Shown here piece after piece: positions 47,449 through 54,751 of a DNA stretch of 54,751 bases. The notes under the pieces were generated by a model, which worked only from the letters and a program-made list of their open reading frames with translations, searched no databases and was not told the DNA's origin. The DNA lies in NCBI GenBank assembly GCA_017483305.1, contig JAFULC010000017.1:1-54751 (forward strand), in the 5' to 3' direction. The position numbers were made by a program, and so were the translations under genes. This DNA comes from Clostridia bacterium (lineage in GTDB: Bacteria > Bacillota > Clostridia > Oscillospirales > CAG-272). Each line of letters starts with the position of its first letter. The stretch's first letter is position 1.

Positions 47449-49350
47449 TTATTTGAGAGCTCGCATAGAGTTGAGGATCGCTATGACCGCAACTCCGACG
47501 TCTGCGAAGACTGCGACGTTGAGTCCTACGAGTCCAAGTGCGCCGAGCGCGAGCACGCCTGCCTTGACACCGAGCGCGAAAACGATGTTTTGTATCACGA
47601 TGCGGCGTGTTTTCTTGGCAAGCAAAATGGCGTCGCCTATTCTGTCGAGATCGTCGTTCATAAGCACGACGTCGGCGGCTTCTATTGCCGCATCCGAGCC
47701 GAGCGCGCCCATGGCGATGCCGACGTCGGCTCTTGCGAGGACGGGGGCATCGTTGATGCCGTCTCCAACAAAGGCTACGTTTGCGCCGTTTTTACTCTTT
47801 TGGAGGAGGGTTTCGATCGCTGTCACCTTGTCGGCGGGGAGGAGCTCTGCGTGATATTCGTCAATGCCGAGCTCTGATGCGGTCAGCTTGGCTTCTGCGG
47901 CGCGGTCGCCCGTGAGCATAACGGTCCTTTTGACTCCAAGCTTACGAAGCTTTGCGAGAGCGGAGGTTGCCTTCTGTTTGGGGCGGTCGGAGACTGTGAT
48001 CGCTCCGAGATATTCGCCGCCATGTGCTACGTAGACCGTCACTCCGCGCTCCGCGAGGATGTCGGAGGGCAGGGAAATGTTGTTTTCTCTCATTAGCTCA
48101 GCGTTGCCGACAAGCAGGAGCTTTTCGTCTACAAGAGCCTTGACTCCACGTCCCGAGACTTCCTTGATTTCGGTCGCTTCGTGCCCTGTGGCGCAAATTT
48201 CGGCGTTTGCGGCGGTGATTATAGCGAGCGAGATGGGGTGAGTTGAATATTTTTCTGCGGAGGAGGCGAGGGAGAGCAGCTTTGCCCGGTCGATTCCTTT
48301 TGTTTTTATATTTGTTACCGTAAAATTGCCCTCGGTGAGAGTGCCGGTTTTGTCAAAGACTACGGTGTCGCACTTGGCGAGTGCATCAAGATAGCTTGAG
48401 CCCTTGACCAAGATTCCCTTGGAGGACGCCGAGCCGATGCCGCCGAAATAGGAGAGCGGCACCGAGATGACGAGCGCGCAGGGGCAGCTTATGACGAGGA
48501 AGGTCATTGCGCGACCAACCCAATTCTGCCAGACGGCAAGGCTATCTGCTCCGATGATAAGCGGAGGGAGGACTGCCAGAAGTACCGCCGCACCGACGAC
48601 CGCGGGGGTATAAAAGCGAGCGAATTTCGTGATGAAATTCTCGCTTTTCGATTTGTTTTCAACCGAGCTTTCGACAAGCTGAAGTATTTTTGAGACGGTC
48701 GAGTCGCCAAAGAGCTTGGTGACCCTGATTTTTATAAAGTCCTGCATATTGACGCATCCGCTGAGCACTGTGTCGCCTTCCTTTACGTCGCGCGGAAGCG
48801 ACTCGCCCGTAAGTGCGACGGTGTTGACCGAGGAGCTACCCTCGATTATTTCGCCGTCGAGCGCGATCTTACCGCCCGGCTTGACGCAAATTACGTCTCC
48901 TATTCTGATCTGCTCGCAGGGTATTTCTACAAGCTCGCCGTCGTCGTTCTCGATGAATGCCGTGTCTGCGCGGATCGAGAGCAATGCCTTAATCGAGCCG
49001 CGGCTCTTATTGACCGCGACGTGCTCGAAAAGCTCACCGACGCTATAAAAGAGCATGACGAAGACCGCCTCGGAGTATTCGCTGATTGCGAAAGCGCCGA
49101 TCGTGGCGATCGACATCAGGAAATTTTCGTCGAACATCTGACCGCGCAAAATCCCTCTTGCCGCGCGCATCAGAACCGCGCCGCCGACTATGAGGTAGGG
49201 TATCATATAAAGCAAAAGCGATTGCAGATCAAAGCCGTTCAGATAGATAAGCTTGGGGATCAGGTCCAAATGCTCGGTCAGCGCGACCGATATCAGCGCA
49301 ACTGCCGAAATAATGATCTTTATCAGTTGCTTTTTGTCCTTTTTTCGCAT
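47449..49350 (-). CDS. zntA: Zinc/cadmium-exporting P1B-type ATPase
   Basis: 633 residues. The membrane motif ISCPCALVISVP gives the CPC metal site, TGESLPRDV the actuator loop, VFDKTGTLTEGNF the phosphorylated Asp, EKYSTHPISLAI the P1B Ser-x-His-Pro box, and FVGDGINDAPVLARADVGIAMG the hinge. It lacks the usual N-terminal HMA domain, which is instead a separate gene one base upstream (49352-49573). It should export Zn2+, Cd2+ or Pb2+ from the cytoplasm. It forms a unit with the HMA protein and lies downstream of the ArsR repressor on the same strand. Confidence 0.93.
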   Translation of the reverse strand: MRKKDKKQLIKIIISAVALISVALTEHLDLIPKLIYLNGFDLQSLLLYMIPYLIVGGAVLMRAARGILRGQMFDENFLMSIATIGAFAISEYSEAVFVMLFYSVGELFEHVAVNKSRGSIKALLSIRADTAFIENDDGELVEIPCEQIRIGDVICVKPGGKIALDGEIIEGSSSVNTVALTGESLPRDVKEGDTVLSGCVNMQDFIKIRVTKLFGDSTVSKILQLVESSVENKSKSENFITKFARFYTPAVVGAAVLLAVLPPLIIGADSLAVWQNWVGRAMTFLVISCPCALVISVPLSYFGGIGSASSKGILVKGSSYLDALAKCDTVVFDKTGTLTEGNFTVTNIKTKGIDRAKLLSLASSAEKYSTHPISLAIITAANAEICATGHEATEIKEVSGRGVKALVDEKLLLVGNAELMRENNISLPSDILAERGVTVYVAHGGEYLGAITVSDRPKQKATSALAKLRKLGVKRTVMLTGDRAAEAKLTASELGIDEYHAELLPADKVTAIETLLQKSKNGANVAFVGDGINDAPVLARADVGIAMGALGSDAAIEAADVVLMNDDLDRIGDAILLAKKTRRIVIQNIVFALGVKAGVLALGALGLVGLNVAVFADVGVAVIAILNSMRALK

Positions 49351-49351
49351 T

Positions 49352-49573
49352 TCAGTCTATAACGATGCGGCAGTCGGGCTCGATCTTCCTGATCGCCTTC
49401 TGAGCCGCCTTAAGTATCTTGTCAAAATCCCTTTCGTCTGCCTCGATCGTGAGCTTCTGTGTCATAAAGCTGACCGTTGCCGAGCTGACGCCCTCAATTT
49501 TGTTGATGGCTACTTCCATTTTCGCCGCGCAGTTCGCGCAGTCTACTTCGTCAAGTGTAAAGGTTTTTTTCAT
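49352..49573 (-). CDS. Stand-alone heavy-metal-associated (HMA) domain protein
   Basis: 73 residues, a ferredoxin-like HMA fold: KTFTLDEVDCANCAAKMEVAINKI with metal Cys12 and Cys15. The usual GMxCxxC Met is Val-Asp here (VDCANC). The start at 49573 is chosen because the longer frame runs through a repeat-rich gap. It ends one base before the start of the ATPase, as though the HMA domain had been split from the pump. It likely carries Zn2+ or Cd2+ to the pump or senses it. Confidence 0.9.
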   Translation of the reverse strand: MKKTFTLDEVDCANCAAKMEVAINKIEGVSSATVSFMTQKLTIEADERDFDKILKAAQKAIRKIEPDCRIVID

Positions 49574-49637
49574 GATTTTATCCTTTCGTAGATACTTTTT
49601 GCATGGATTTTCTCTTCTTTCTTTGGAAAAGAAAGAA

Positions 49638-49749
49638 GCAAAGAAACTTCCCACAAGAAAAAGACAAAGGTTTTTCTTGAACGAGAAAGATTTTGGGAAA
49701 GAATGCCGCAAGAGCGCAGGCGCGGATTGCTGCAAAGAAACTTCCCACA
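49638..49749. repeat. Direct repeats in the arsR-HMA gap
   Basis: GCAAAGAAACTTCCCACA occurs at 49638-49655 and 49732-49749 (offset 94). The first copy is preceded by the inverted repeat CTTCTTTC...GAAAGAAG (about 49612-49638). Nothing coding is seen in 49574-49879. Confidence 0.7.
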
Positions 49750-49836
49750 TGGGTTAAATAAAAATTATATGCTCCACCGTTTTAAAGCCTAAAACGTCTG
49801 TAGCTACATCTATCCTTGTTGAAGTTCTTTGGAGGT

Positions 49837-49867
49837 GCGGAACCTTTCTGCGAAAGAAAGGTTCCGC
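49837..49867 (-). terminator. Hairpin after arsR
   Basis: GCGGAACCTTTC pairs with GAAAGGTTCCGC (12 bp). It lies 13 bases past the arsR stop and may end or weaken transcription into the HMA gene. Confidence 0.6.
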
Positions 49868-49879
49868 AATCCCTTTCCC

Positions 49880-50248
49880 TCACTCCTCTATATGCTCGAC
49901 GCCCATGTTGATAATGGTTTTGACGTGGTCGTCATCGAGGGAATAGAGGACGGATTTACCGACCTTGCGGTATTTAACTATACGCGAATTTTTGAGGACG
50001 CGAAGCTGGTGGGAGATAGCGGACATGCTCATACCGAGCTTCTCGGATATGTCGCAGACGCAGCACTCGCCGTTAAAGAGGAGGTAGAGTATTTTGATCC
50101 GAGTACTGTCGCCGATGACGGAGAAGAACTCGGCGAGGTCAAAGAAATGCTCGTCGTCGGGAAGGGAGATGTTGACGGCGGGGCTTTGGTCGGTGGTGTG
50201 AGCCGACCCGTGCTCACACACGGGCAATTTTTCTTGATCCTGATACAT
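49880..50248 (-). CDS. ArsR/SmtB family zinc-sensing repressor
   Basis: 122 residues. The winged HTH is clear (FFSVIGDSTRIKILYLL, SMSAISHQLRVLKNSRIV). Two metal sites are visible: ECCVCD (Cys62, Cys63, Cys65), the alpha-3 type site of CadC-like proteins, and in the last helix D106, H108, H119, E122, the exact spacing of the SmtB zinc site. It should repress the efflux genes until Zn2+ or Cd2+ binds. An imperfect palindrome of the SmtB type lies by its promoter, so it also controls itself. Confidence 0.92.
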   Translation of the reverse strand: MYQDQEKLPVCEHGSAHTTDQSPAVNISLPDDEHFFDLAEFFSVIGDSTRIKILYLLFNGECCVCDISEKLGMSMSAISHQLRVLKNSRIVKYRKVGKSVLYSLDDDHVKTIINMGVEHIEE

Positions 50249-50271
50249 TTTGGCATCCTTTCATTCGATAG

Positions 50272-50287
50272 TTGAATAATTGTTCAA
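50272..50287 (-). promoter_or_regulatory. ArsR/SmtB-type operator
   Basis: TTGAATAATTGTTCAA, an inverted repeat (TTGAA...TTCAA) of the SmtB/CadC type, at the expected transcript start. Confidence 0.75.
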
Positions 50288-50298
50288 GTGTCGGTATA

Positions 50299-50327
50299 AT
50301 TATATCATCGTGCGAGGAAAATGTCAA
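50299..50327 (-). promoter_or_regulatory. Promoter of arsR
   Basis: Minus strand TTGACA, 17-base spacer, TATAAT. Confidence 0.88.
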
Positions 50328-50372
50328 GGGGTTTTGATATTTTTTAGTGAAAAAAGCAAAATCCAACTGTCA

Positions 50373-50398
50373 GTTGTATAAAAAATCGGTGATACAAC
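50373..50398 (+). promoter_or_regulatory. Inverted repeat upstream of the XRE gene
   Basis: GTTGTAT (50373-50379) and ATACAAC (50392-50398), 12 bases apart, 10 bases before the -35 box. Possible XRE operator. Confidence 0.45.
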
Positions 50399-50408
50399 GG
50401 ACGGTATG

Positions 50409-50437
50409 TTGTGTTTTTGAGTGAAATATGCTACAAT
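50409..50437 (+). promoter_or_regulatory. Promoter of the XRE-solenoid gene
   Basis: TTGTGT, 17-base spacer, TACAAT. Confidence 0.6.
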
Positions 50438-50500
50438 ATAGTAAAGGAAATCGATTATCCCGATACGTCGGACGCGGCGAAGGTGAGAAAGGAATTTTTT

Positions 50501-51298
50501 ATGGATATTCAGAGCAACATATCTAACAACATCAAGAAATATAGAAAAGAGCTCTGCCTCAGTCAAGAAGCACTGGCGGAAAGACTCGGAGTGACATCGC
50601 AGGCGGTCAGCAAATGGGAGTGCATGCTTTCTATTCCCGATATCGATTCAATAATCGCTTTGTCGGAGCTTTTCGGGATCACGATTGACAAGCTTTTGCT
50701 TGACAAGGATAGCGATTCAGGCCGTCAGGAAAGTGCTTTTGAGAAGGATGACGGAGAAGGACAGCACTTTGACCGACGTGACATTCTCGGACGCTACTAT
50801 TTTGATGCGTTGCCGGACGACAAGGATCTGCGCGTGCTTCAGTTTGTGGGCAGGAGGCTTATCAGAGAAAATGACTACAAGCGCGACATGATCATTCCGC
50901 TGGCTATTGATGAAAGATCTATCGGGGACGGGAAAACGGTGAACGTTCATATAGTCGGAAACGCGCATATTGAGGGAGACATAGGCGGAAATGTTACGGC
51001 GGGAGATGCTATCGCTTGCGGTAACGTAGGAATGTCGGTTCGTGCAGGCGACGGAGTTGCTTGCGGTAACGTAGGAATGTCGGTTCAGGCAGGAGACGGG
51101 GTTAACTGCGGCAACGTGGGGATGTCGGTTACTGCGGGGGATGGCGTTAATTGCGGAAATGTTGGTGCTTCGGTTACGGCAGGGGACAATGTGACCTGCG
51201 GCGACGTTCACACAATCACGAATTGCGGCGGTGATATTCATTGTCAGAAGCTTGAGGGTGAGATCAAGCACTGTGACGGCGTGGTTTACGTTGGATAA
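50501..51298 (+). CDS. XRE regulator fused to a Cys-ladder solenoid domain
   Basis: 265 residues. ATG 50501 follows GAAAGGAA. Residues about 3-60 are a Cro/CI HTH (NIKKYRKELCLSQEALAERLGVTSQAVSKWE). A linker of about 90 residues follows. From about residue 165 come five 15-residue repeats of the form AGDGVxCGNVGMSVx, each with one Cys at the same place, then two weaker turns (ITNCGGDIHCQKLEGEIKHC). This predicts a beta-solenoid, similar in shape to bactofilins, with a line of Cys on one face. The repeats could bind metal or respond to thiols. The target genes are unknown. Confidence 0.85.
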   Translation: MDIQSNISNNIKKYRKELCLSQEALAERLGVTSQAVSKWECMLSIPDIDSIIALSELFGITIDKLLLDKDSDSGRQESAFEKDDGEGQHFDRRDILGRYYFDALPDDKDLRVLQFVGRRLIRENDYKRDMIIPLAIDERSIGDGKTVNVHIVGNAHIEGDIGGNVTAGDAIACGNVGMSVRAGDGVACGNVGMSVQAGDGVNCGNVGMSVTAGDGVNCGNVGASVTAGDNVTCGDVHTITNCGGDIHCQKLEGEIKHCDGVVYVG

Positions 51299-51446
51299 TA
51301 AAAAACGAAGAAGCTTATGGCAGATACTAAAGGACAGTTTTGCAAGAATACGCTATATCTGCGCTGATTAAGATTCAGAGCTTCTCATCGAAAGCAAGTT
51401 CGATGTCGGTACGGATGCTGCCGTTGCTTTAATTAAATAATCAAAT

Positions 51447-51483
51447 AGCCCGCTATGCTTCTTGCGAGATTACATAGCGGGCT
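51447..51483. terminator. Bidirectional terminator
   Basis: AGCCCGCTATG pairs with CATAGCGGGCT around a 15-base loop. It lies between the XRE gene and kdpE. The rest of 51299-51509 holds nothing recognisable. Confidence 0.75.
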
Positions 51484-51509
51484 TATTTTATCGGTTTTAC
51501 TGTGACATA

Positions 51510-52205
51510 TTATTCTACCCTCATCATTCTGTATCCAACGCCGATGTGGGTTTGGATATACTGCGGCGAGTTGGGTGTTGCTTCGATCTTTTTGCGGAGC
51601 GTTGCCATAAAGACACGTAGAGAGGCTACGTTATTCTCCCACGCCGCGCCCCATATTTTCTGTGTAATGAATGTATGCGTTAATACCTTCCCGACGTTTG
51701 CGGCAAGCAGACAAAGTATTTTGTATTCGATGGGAGTCAGGTGTAATTCTTCCTCACCGAGATATGCACAGCCTGCGGCATAGTCGATTCGCAAAGCCCC
51801 GTTTATAAATACCGAGCTTATGTTTTCGTTACGGTTAGCTGCTAATCTTCTTTGCATTACACGAAGCCGTGCCAAAAGCTCCTCTACGGAGAAGGGCTTT
51901 GTTAGGTAATCATCCGCACCTGCATCGAGGGCATCAATTTTATCCTTATCCTCACTGCGTGCACTGATCACGATGATAGGCATATCTGACCACGTGCGTA
52001 TTCTCTCGATAACCTCAACGCCGTCCATATCGGGAAGTCCGAGATCAAGCAAAACAATATCGGGATTGTGCGAGGAGGCTTCCATAATAGCGTTGTTCCC
52101 GCTTTGTGCCGTTATAAATTTGTACTCGTGTGCCTTTAAGGTCGTAGTAATAAGATTGCGAACGGGCGCATCATCCTCGACTACGAGTATTAAGGGTTTA
52201 TTCAT
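51510..52205 (-). CDS. kdpE: KdpE-type response regulator
   Basis: 231 residues. The receiver domain holds VVEDDAPVRN and the phospho-acceptor Asp54 in VLLDLGLPDMDG; the Lys is in YLTKPFSVEEL. The C-terminal OmpR-type winged helix (HLTPIEYKILCLLAANVGKVLTH...GVGYRM) binds DNA. Its start overlaps the kdpD stop by 8 bases. KdpD/KdpE control potassium uptake. No kdpFABC genes are in the window, so the target may be the Ktr system next to it. Confidence 0.92.
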   Translation of the reverse strand: MNKPLILVVEDDAPVRNLITTTLKAHEYKFITAQSGNNAIMEASSHNPDIVLLDLGLPDMDGVEVIERIRTWSDMPIIVISARSEDKDKIDALDAGADDYLTKPFSVEELLARLRVMQRRLAANRNENISSVFINGALRIDYAAGCAYLGEEELHLTPIEYKILCLLAANVGKVLTHTFITQKIWGAAWENNVASLRVFMATLRKKIEATPNSPQYIQTHIGVGYRMMRVE

Positions 52206-54063
52206 TGATTTCCACCTCCTCCTTTGGCAGTGTAAAGGTAAATACCGCGCCGTGCGGCTTATTATCTGTTACGGTGATCTTGCCACCGTGAGCGTTTACA
52301 ATGGATTTGCAGAGAGCAAGGCCAAGACCGAGACTTCTACGGTTATCGGCTATTTTATCTGCGCCCGTGTAAAACATATCGAACACACGACCCTTTATCT
52401 CGTCTGCAATTCCGCCCCCATTATCCGCTACGGTAATTGCAATTTCATTATCCTTTTCAGTTGCCCAGATCTCTATTGCAGAGCCTCTTGGTGTATATTT
52501 TATCGCATTATCGATCAGATTGATCAAGACCTGAACGATAAGCCTTGCATCCATCCGCGCAAGCATTATTCCCCTGCTTTCTTTGACCGTGAGCTTATGC
52601 TCGCTTGCGTTTTTATCGGTGCGCCTGACCGCTTCATCTATCACGTCGGAAACAAGCTCGGCGGACATCTGTATATTGCTCTTGCCATCTCCCATACGTG
52701 ACACAGACAAAAGATTCTCTACAAGGCTGATGAGCCATTCGGAATCCTCACGTATATCGGTATAGATCTGTCGGCGCGTTTCTATGTCGAACACCTCGTC
52801 GTTTGCAAGCAGATTGTCTGCGTTGCCCGATATTGAGGTCAGAGGTGTACGGAGGTCGTGGGATATGGTGCGGAGCAGATTCGCGCGCAGCTTCTCTTGT
52901 TCGGCAAGGATCGCCGAGGCTTCCTTTTCTCGCGCGTTTCTCTCGCTTTCAAGCGCCAAGGCACATTCTCCGAGAATAGAGAGGAGAATACTGTTTTCAA
53001 AGGCATCGACCGTTTTGGTGCTTTGTATTCCGATCGCTCCATAAACCATATTGCTTGCGTGTATGGGATAATAAGTACAAGAATCGGTCTTGTGGAGGCT
53101 TGTGCCTGTGATGCCGAGCCTTGAGAGGTCATTATCACGAAGCGCGAAGGCATCGAGAGCTAACAGCTTTTTCGTTTGTGAGGAGGCTATTTCAAATATC
53201 TCATCAGCACTCTTTGCTTTAGCAAGCATTTGGTTGGTGTCAAGCAGTATTTTCGTTCTGTAAGCTGTCTGTGCAGATTGCTTGGCATGGCTTTTCATTC
53301 TCGCGGCTATACTACCCGTTACCAATGAAGCTACGAGCATCACGAGGAAGGTTATGGGATAGCCCTTGTCATAAGCCATTAAAGAAAATTTCGGCGTTGT
53401 GAAGAAGAAATTGAATAGCAGAACGCCTGCGGCAGAGCTGATAACCCAACAAAGCTTGCTTTCAACAATAGCCGAGGTTACAAGAACGGCGAGGATATAT
53501 ACAGTAATCACGTTCGCATCGGTAAAGCCTAAATAATGCAGTCCGAAGGAGATACCCGATGCAATTGCAAGTATCAGTGCGCTGATCGCCAATCCCTTGA
53601 GGGTGGATGCAAGCGAGGTTTTGCCAAACAAGTGAACTCTTTGCTCCTTCTGCTTGACCGTCATATCGGGAATGATGTGAACGTCAAGGCTTGGTGCGAG
53701 CTCGATGAGCTGATCGGTCAAGGATTGTTTTTTGAAAAGACGCTTCTTCGGAGCAACGCTTCTGCCGAGAACCACCTTGGTGATGCCGGATAGCCGCGAG
53801 AACTCGGCAATCTGAAAAGCAACGTTATCTCCGATTACGGTTGCAACGTTCGCTCCAAGTGACTCGGCATAGCGTATATTATCTGCAAGGCGAGCCTTAT
53901 CCGCATCAAGCATAAGCTCCGAGGCGGGCGTTTGCACGTAAAGGGCTGTAAAGCTCGCTCCGAACGCTTTCGCCATCTTGGCGGCTGTTTCTATGATTCG
54001 TGCATTTGACGGGGCTGAGGAAAGGCACACGAGAATATGCTCTTTCGTATTCGTTTTTTTCAT
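52198..54063 (-). CDS. kdpD: Short KdpD-type sensor kinase lacking the N-terminal KdpD domain
   Basis: 621 residues, against about 900 for full KdpD. It opens directly with the USP-like domain (HILVCLSSAPSNARIIE...VVLGRS, residues about 9-133). Four membrane helices of the DUF4118 type (about 155-250), a GAF-like part (about 280-375), HisKA with His402 (TISHDLRTPL) and the ATPase domain (NLIDNAIKYTP, DNGGGI, LGLGLALC) follow. The N-terminal Walker-type KdpD sensor domain is absent, with no sign of a broken gene. GGAGGAAGG precedes the ATG. In other Firmicutes the USP part binds c-di-AMP. It is co-transcribed with kdpE. Confidence 0.92.
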   Translation of the reverse strand: MKKTNTKEHILVCLSSAPSNARIIETAAKMAKAFGASFTALYVQTPASELMLDADKARLADNIRYAESLGANVATVIGDNVAFQIAEFSRLSGITKVVLGRSVAPKKRLFKKQSLTDQLIELAPSLDVHIIPDMTVKQKEQRVHLFGKTSLASTLKGLAISALILAIASGISFGLHYLGFTDANVITVYILAVLVTSAIVESKLCWVISSAAGVLLFNFFFTTPKFSLMAYDKGYPITFLVMLVASLVTGSIAARMKSHAKQSAQTAYRTKILLDTNQMLAKAKSADEIFEIASSQTKKLLALDAFALRDNDLSRLGITGTSLHKTDSCTYYPIHASNMVYGAIGIQSTKTVDAFENSILLSILGECALALESERNAREKEASAILAEQEKLRANLLRTISHDLRTPLTSISGNADNLLANDEVFDIETRRQIYTDIREDSEWLISLVENLLSVSRMGDGKSNIQMSAELVSDVIDEAVRRTDKNASEHKLTVKESRGIMLARMDARLIVQVLINLIDNAIKYTPRGSAIEIWATEKDNEIAITVADNGGGIADEIKGRVFDMFYTGADKIADNRRSLGLGLALCKSIVNAHGGKITVTDNKPHGAVFTFTLPKEEVEINE

Positions 54064-54114
54064 AAGCCCTTCCTCCTTCTGTTAGAATGGTTTTACTTGT
54101 TATTCAATTATGCA

Positions 54115-54131
54115 GCCGCACATAGTGCGGC
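54115..54131 (-). promoter_or_regulatory. Leader hairpin of kdpDE
   Basis: GCCGCAC-ATA-GTGCGGC. On the minus strand it follows a TATAAT (54175-54180) whose -35 is weak; a promoter of its own for kdpDE is possible. Confidence 0.45.
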
Positions 54132-54200
54132 AGTGCGAAGCACAAAGGCTTGCATCGCAAGACTTTCTGCATACATTATACCATATATTTGTGAAAAAAT

Positions 54201-54485
54201 CTACAGTTTCCCGTCGAACAGCTCATCGAACAGCTCATCCTCGTATTGATATAAGGTCATATTAGCATCTCCGTGCTTTTTTTTATATGTGCGGATGTGT
54301 TCCAAAATCTCCTTGTCGGTCATATCGGTGGTAAGCATAACGCAGGACGGTTCTTTTTTCTTTTCTTCTTGTTCAATGCGTTTTTTGTTCTCGTCAAGAA
54401 ATTTGTCAAGTCGCTTCATAACAAAAAAGCCGAAAACCATTACTCCGAGAACTGCAACTGCCAATATAATATCCCGAACTACCAT
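54201..54485 (-). CDS. Small single-helix membrane protein in the Ktr/Kdp group
   Basis: 94 residues. MVVRDIILAVAVLGVMVFGFFVM is one membrane helix, followed by a strongly charged cytoplasmic part (KRIEQEEKKKEPS) and an acidic end (YQYEDELFDELFDGKL). AAGGAGGT precedes the ATG. It lies 34 bases after the ktrA stop and upstream of kdpD, all on one strand. Its place suggests a link with potassium uptake, but the protein itself is unrecognised. Confidence 0.75.
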   Translation of the reverse strand: MVVRDIILAVAVLGVMVFGFFVMKRLDKFLDENKKRIEQEEKKKEPSCVMLTTDMTDKEILEHIRTYKKKHGDANMTLYQYEDELFDELFDGKL

Positions 54486-54519
54486 TATGCCACCTCCTTT
54501 TGATTTTCCTGATTTGCGC

Positions 54520-54751
54520 TTATATCCTGAAGCACTTTTGAAGTGCTTTATATTCTCCGACGACCATTAAGGTCTTGTCCTCGGTCAGCACTGTATCCGG
54601 TGTAATGGATACGGTAAATTTGCCGTTGTTTTTAATTCCCATAATGTTGATCTTGTACTTTCGGCGGATATCAAGCTGTCCTACCGTCATACCGATACAT
54701 TCATTTGGAACGGTGACTTCAAATATAGCGTGTTCGCCGTCAAGCTCAATA
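54520..54751 (-). CDS. KtrA/TrkA-type potassium regulator, C-terminal part (5' cut by window edge)
   Basis: 76 residues are seen up to the stop at 54520; the start lies beyond the window. The stretch AIFEVTVPNECIGMTVGQLDIRRKY...NGKFTVSITPDTVLTEDKTLMVVGE is a clear RCK_C (TrkA-C) domain. Such proteins gate KtrB/TrkH potassium channels in response to nucleotides, and in Firmicutes the RCK_C domain often binds c-di-AMP. It heads the visible part of a minus-strand group with the small membrane protein and kdpDE. Confidence 0.85.
   Translation of the reverse strand, partial: IELDGEHAIFEVTVPNECIGMTVGQLDIRRKYKINIMGIKNNGKFTVSITPDTVLTEDKTLMVVGEYKALQKCFRI

Noticed and set aside
51299-51446. Possible pseudogene after the XRE gene
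   Set aside because: No frame or homology could be recognised by eye; it is treated as plain spacer.

Overview
The window reads as a chromosomal segment of an uncultured anaerobic Clostridia-type Bacillota, probably gut-associated. The evidence is strong GGAGG ribosome binding sites, many TTGACA-17-TATAAT promoters, a Rrf2 / reverse rubrerythrin / ferritin / rubredoxin cluster, BspA-like surface lipoproteins, DHH-type NrnA, short Kdp regulators beside a Ktr-type RCK protein, and pectin or glycan enzymes. No species name can be supported. No phage, plasmid, CRISPR array or complete insertion sequence was seen.

Layout. 1-3832: two tandem paralogues of a membrane-anchored TIR protein (the first cut by the window edge) and a SASA-type esterase. 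3909-4231: tRNA-Arg(CCG) preceded by two tandem copies of its own 3' end plus terminator. 4458-7627: CPBP protease, DJ-1/PfpI protein, MATE exporter. 7775-10102: pgk and tpiA. 10168-12874: SGNH-like lipoprotein and a beta-propeller protein. 13079-15303: Rrf2-led iron and oxidative-stress cluster, followed by a MITE-like hairpin-rich element. 15686-24551: threonine-aldolase-like enzyme, OB-fold lipoprotein, TIM-barrel glycosidase-like protein, lipase-like protein, rbfA-nrnA, LRR lipoprotein. 24860-30738: comM-like ATPase, CDF transporter, GH28 enzyme, citrate synthase. 31200-35800: Ca2+-type P-ATPase, small membrane protein, an autoregulation-like LuxR/HTH regulator with iterons. 35976-43921: Cys-rich protein, 1384-residue surface protein, HD hydrolase, cdd, small proteins, LRR lipoprotein. 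43964-47392: divergent araC facing an operon of M24/creatinase-like protein, ASRT-family protein and creatininase-family protein. 47449-50248: zinc/cadmium efflux module (ArsR, separate HMA protein, P1B ATPase). 50501-51298: XRE regulator fused to a Cys-ladder repeat domain. 51510-54751: kdpE, short kdpD, a small membrane protein and the 3' end of ktrA.

Best candidates for an undescribed system. (1) The araC / M24-like / ASRT / creatininase operon, where both enzymes have altered active-site motifs. (2) The tandem TIR-membrane-ectodomain proteins. (3) A recurring short GC hairpin placed directly against the Shine-Dalgarno sequence of at least seven unrelated genes. (4) Tandem tRNA-Arg 3'-end remnants whose terminator stems co-vary.

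All calls rest on reading the sequence by eye. Family names come from recognised motifs and not from database searches.
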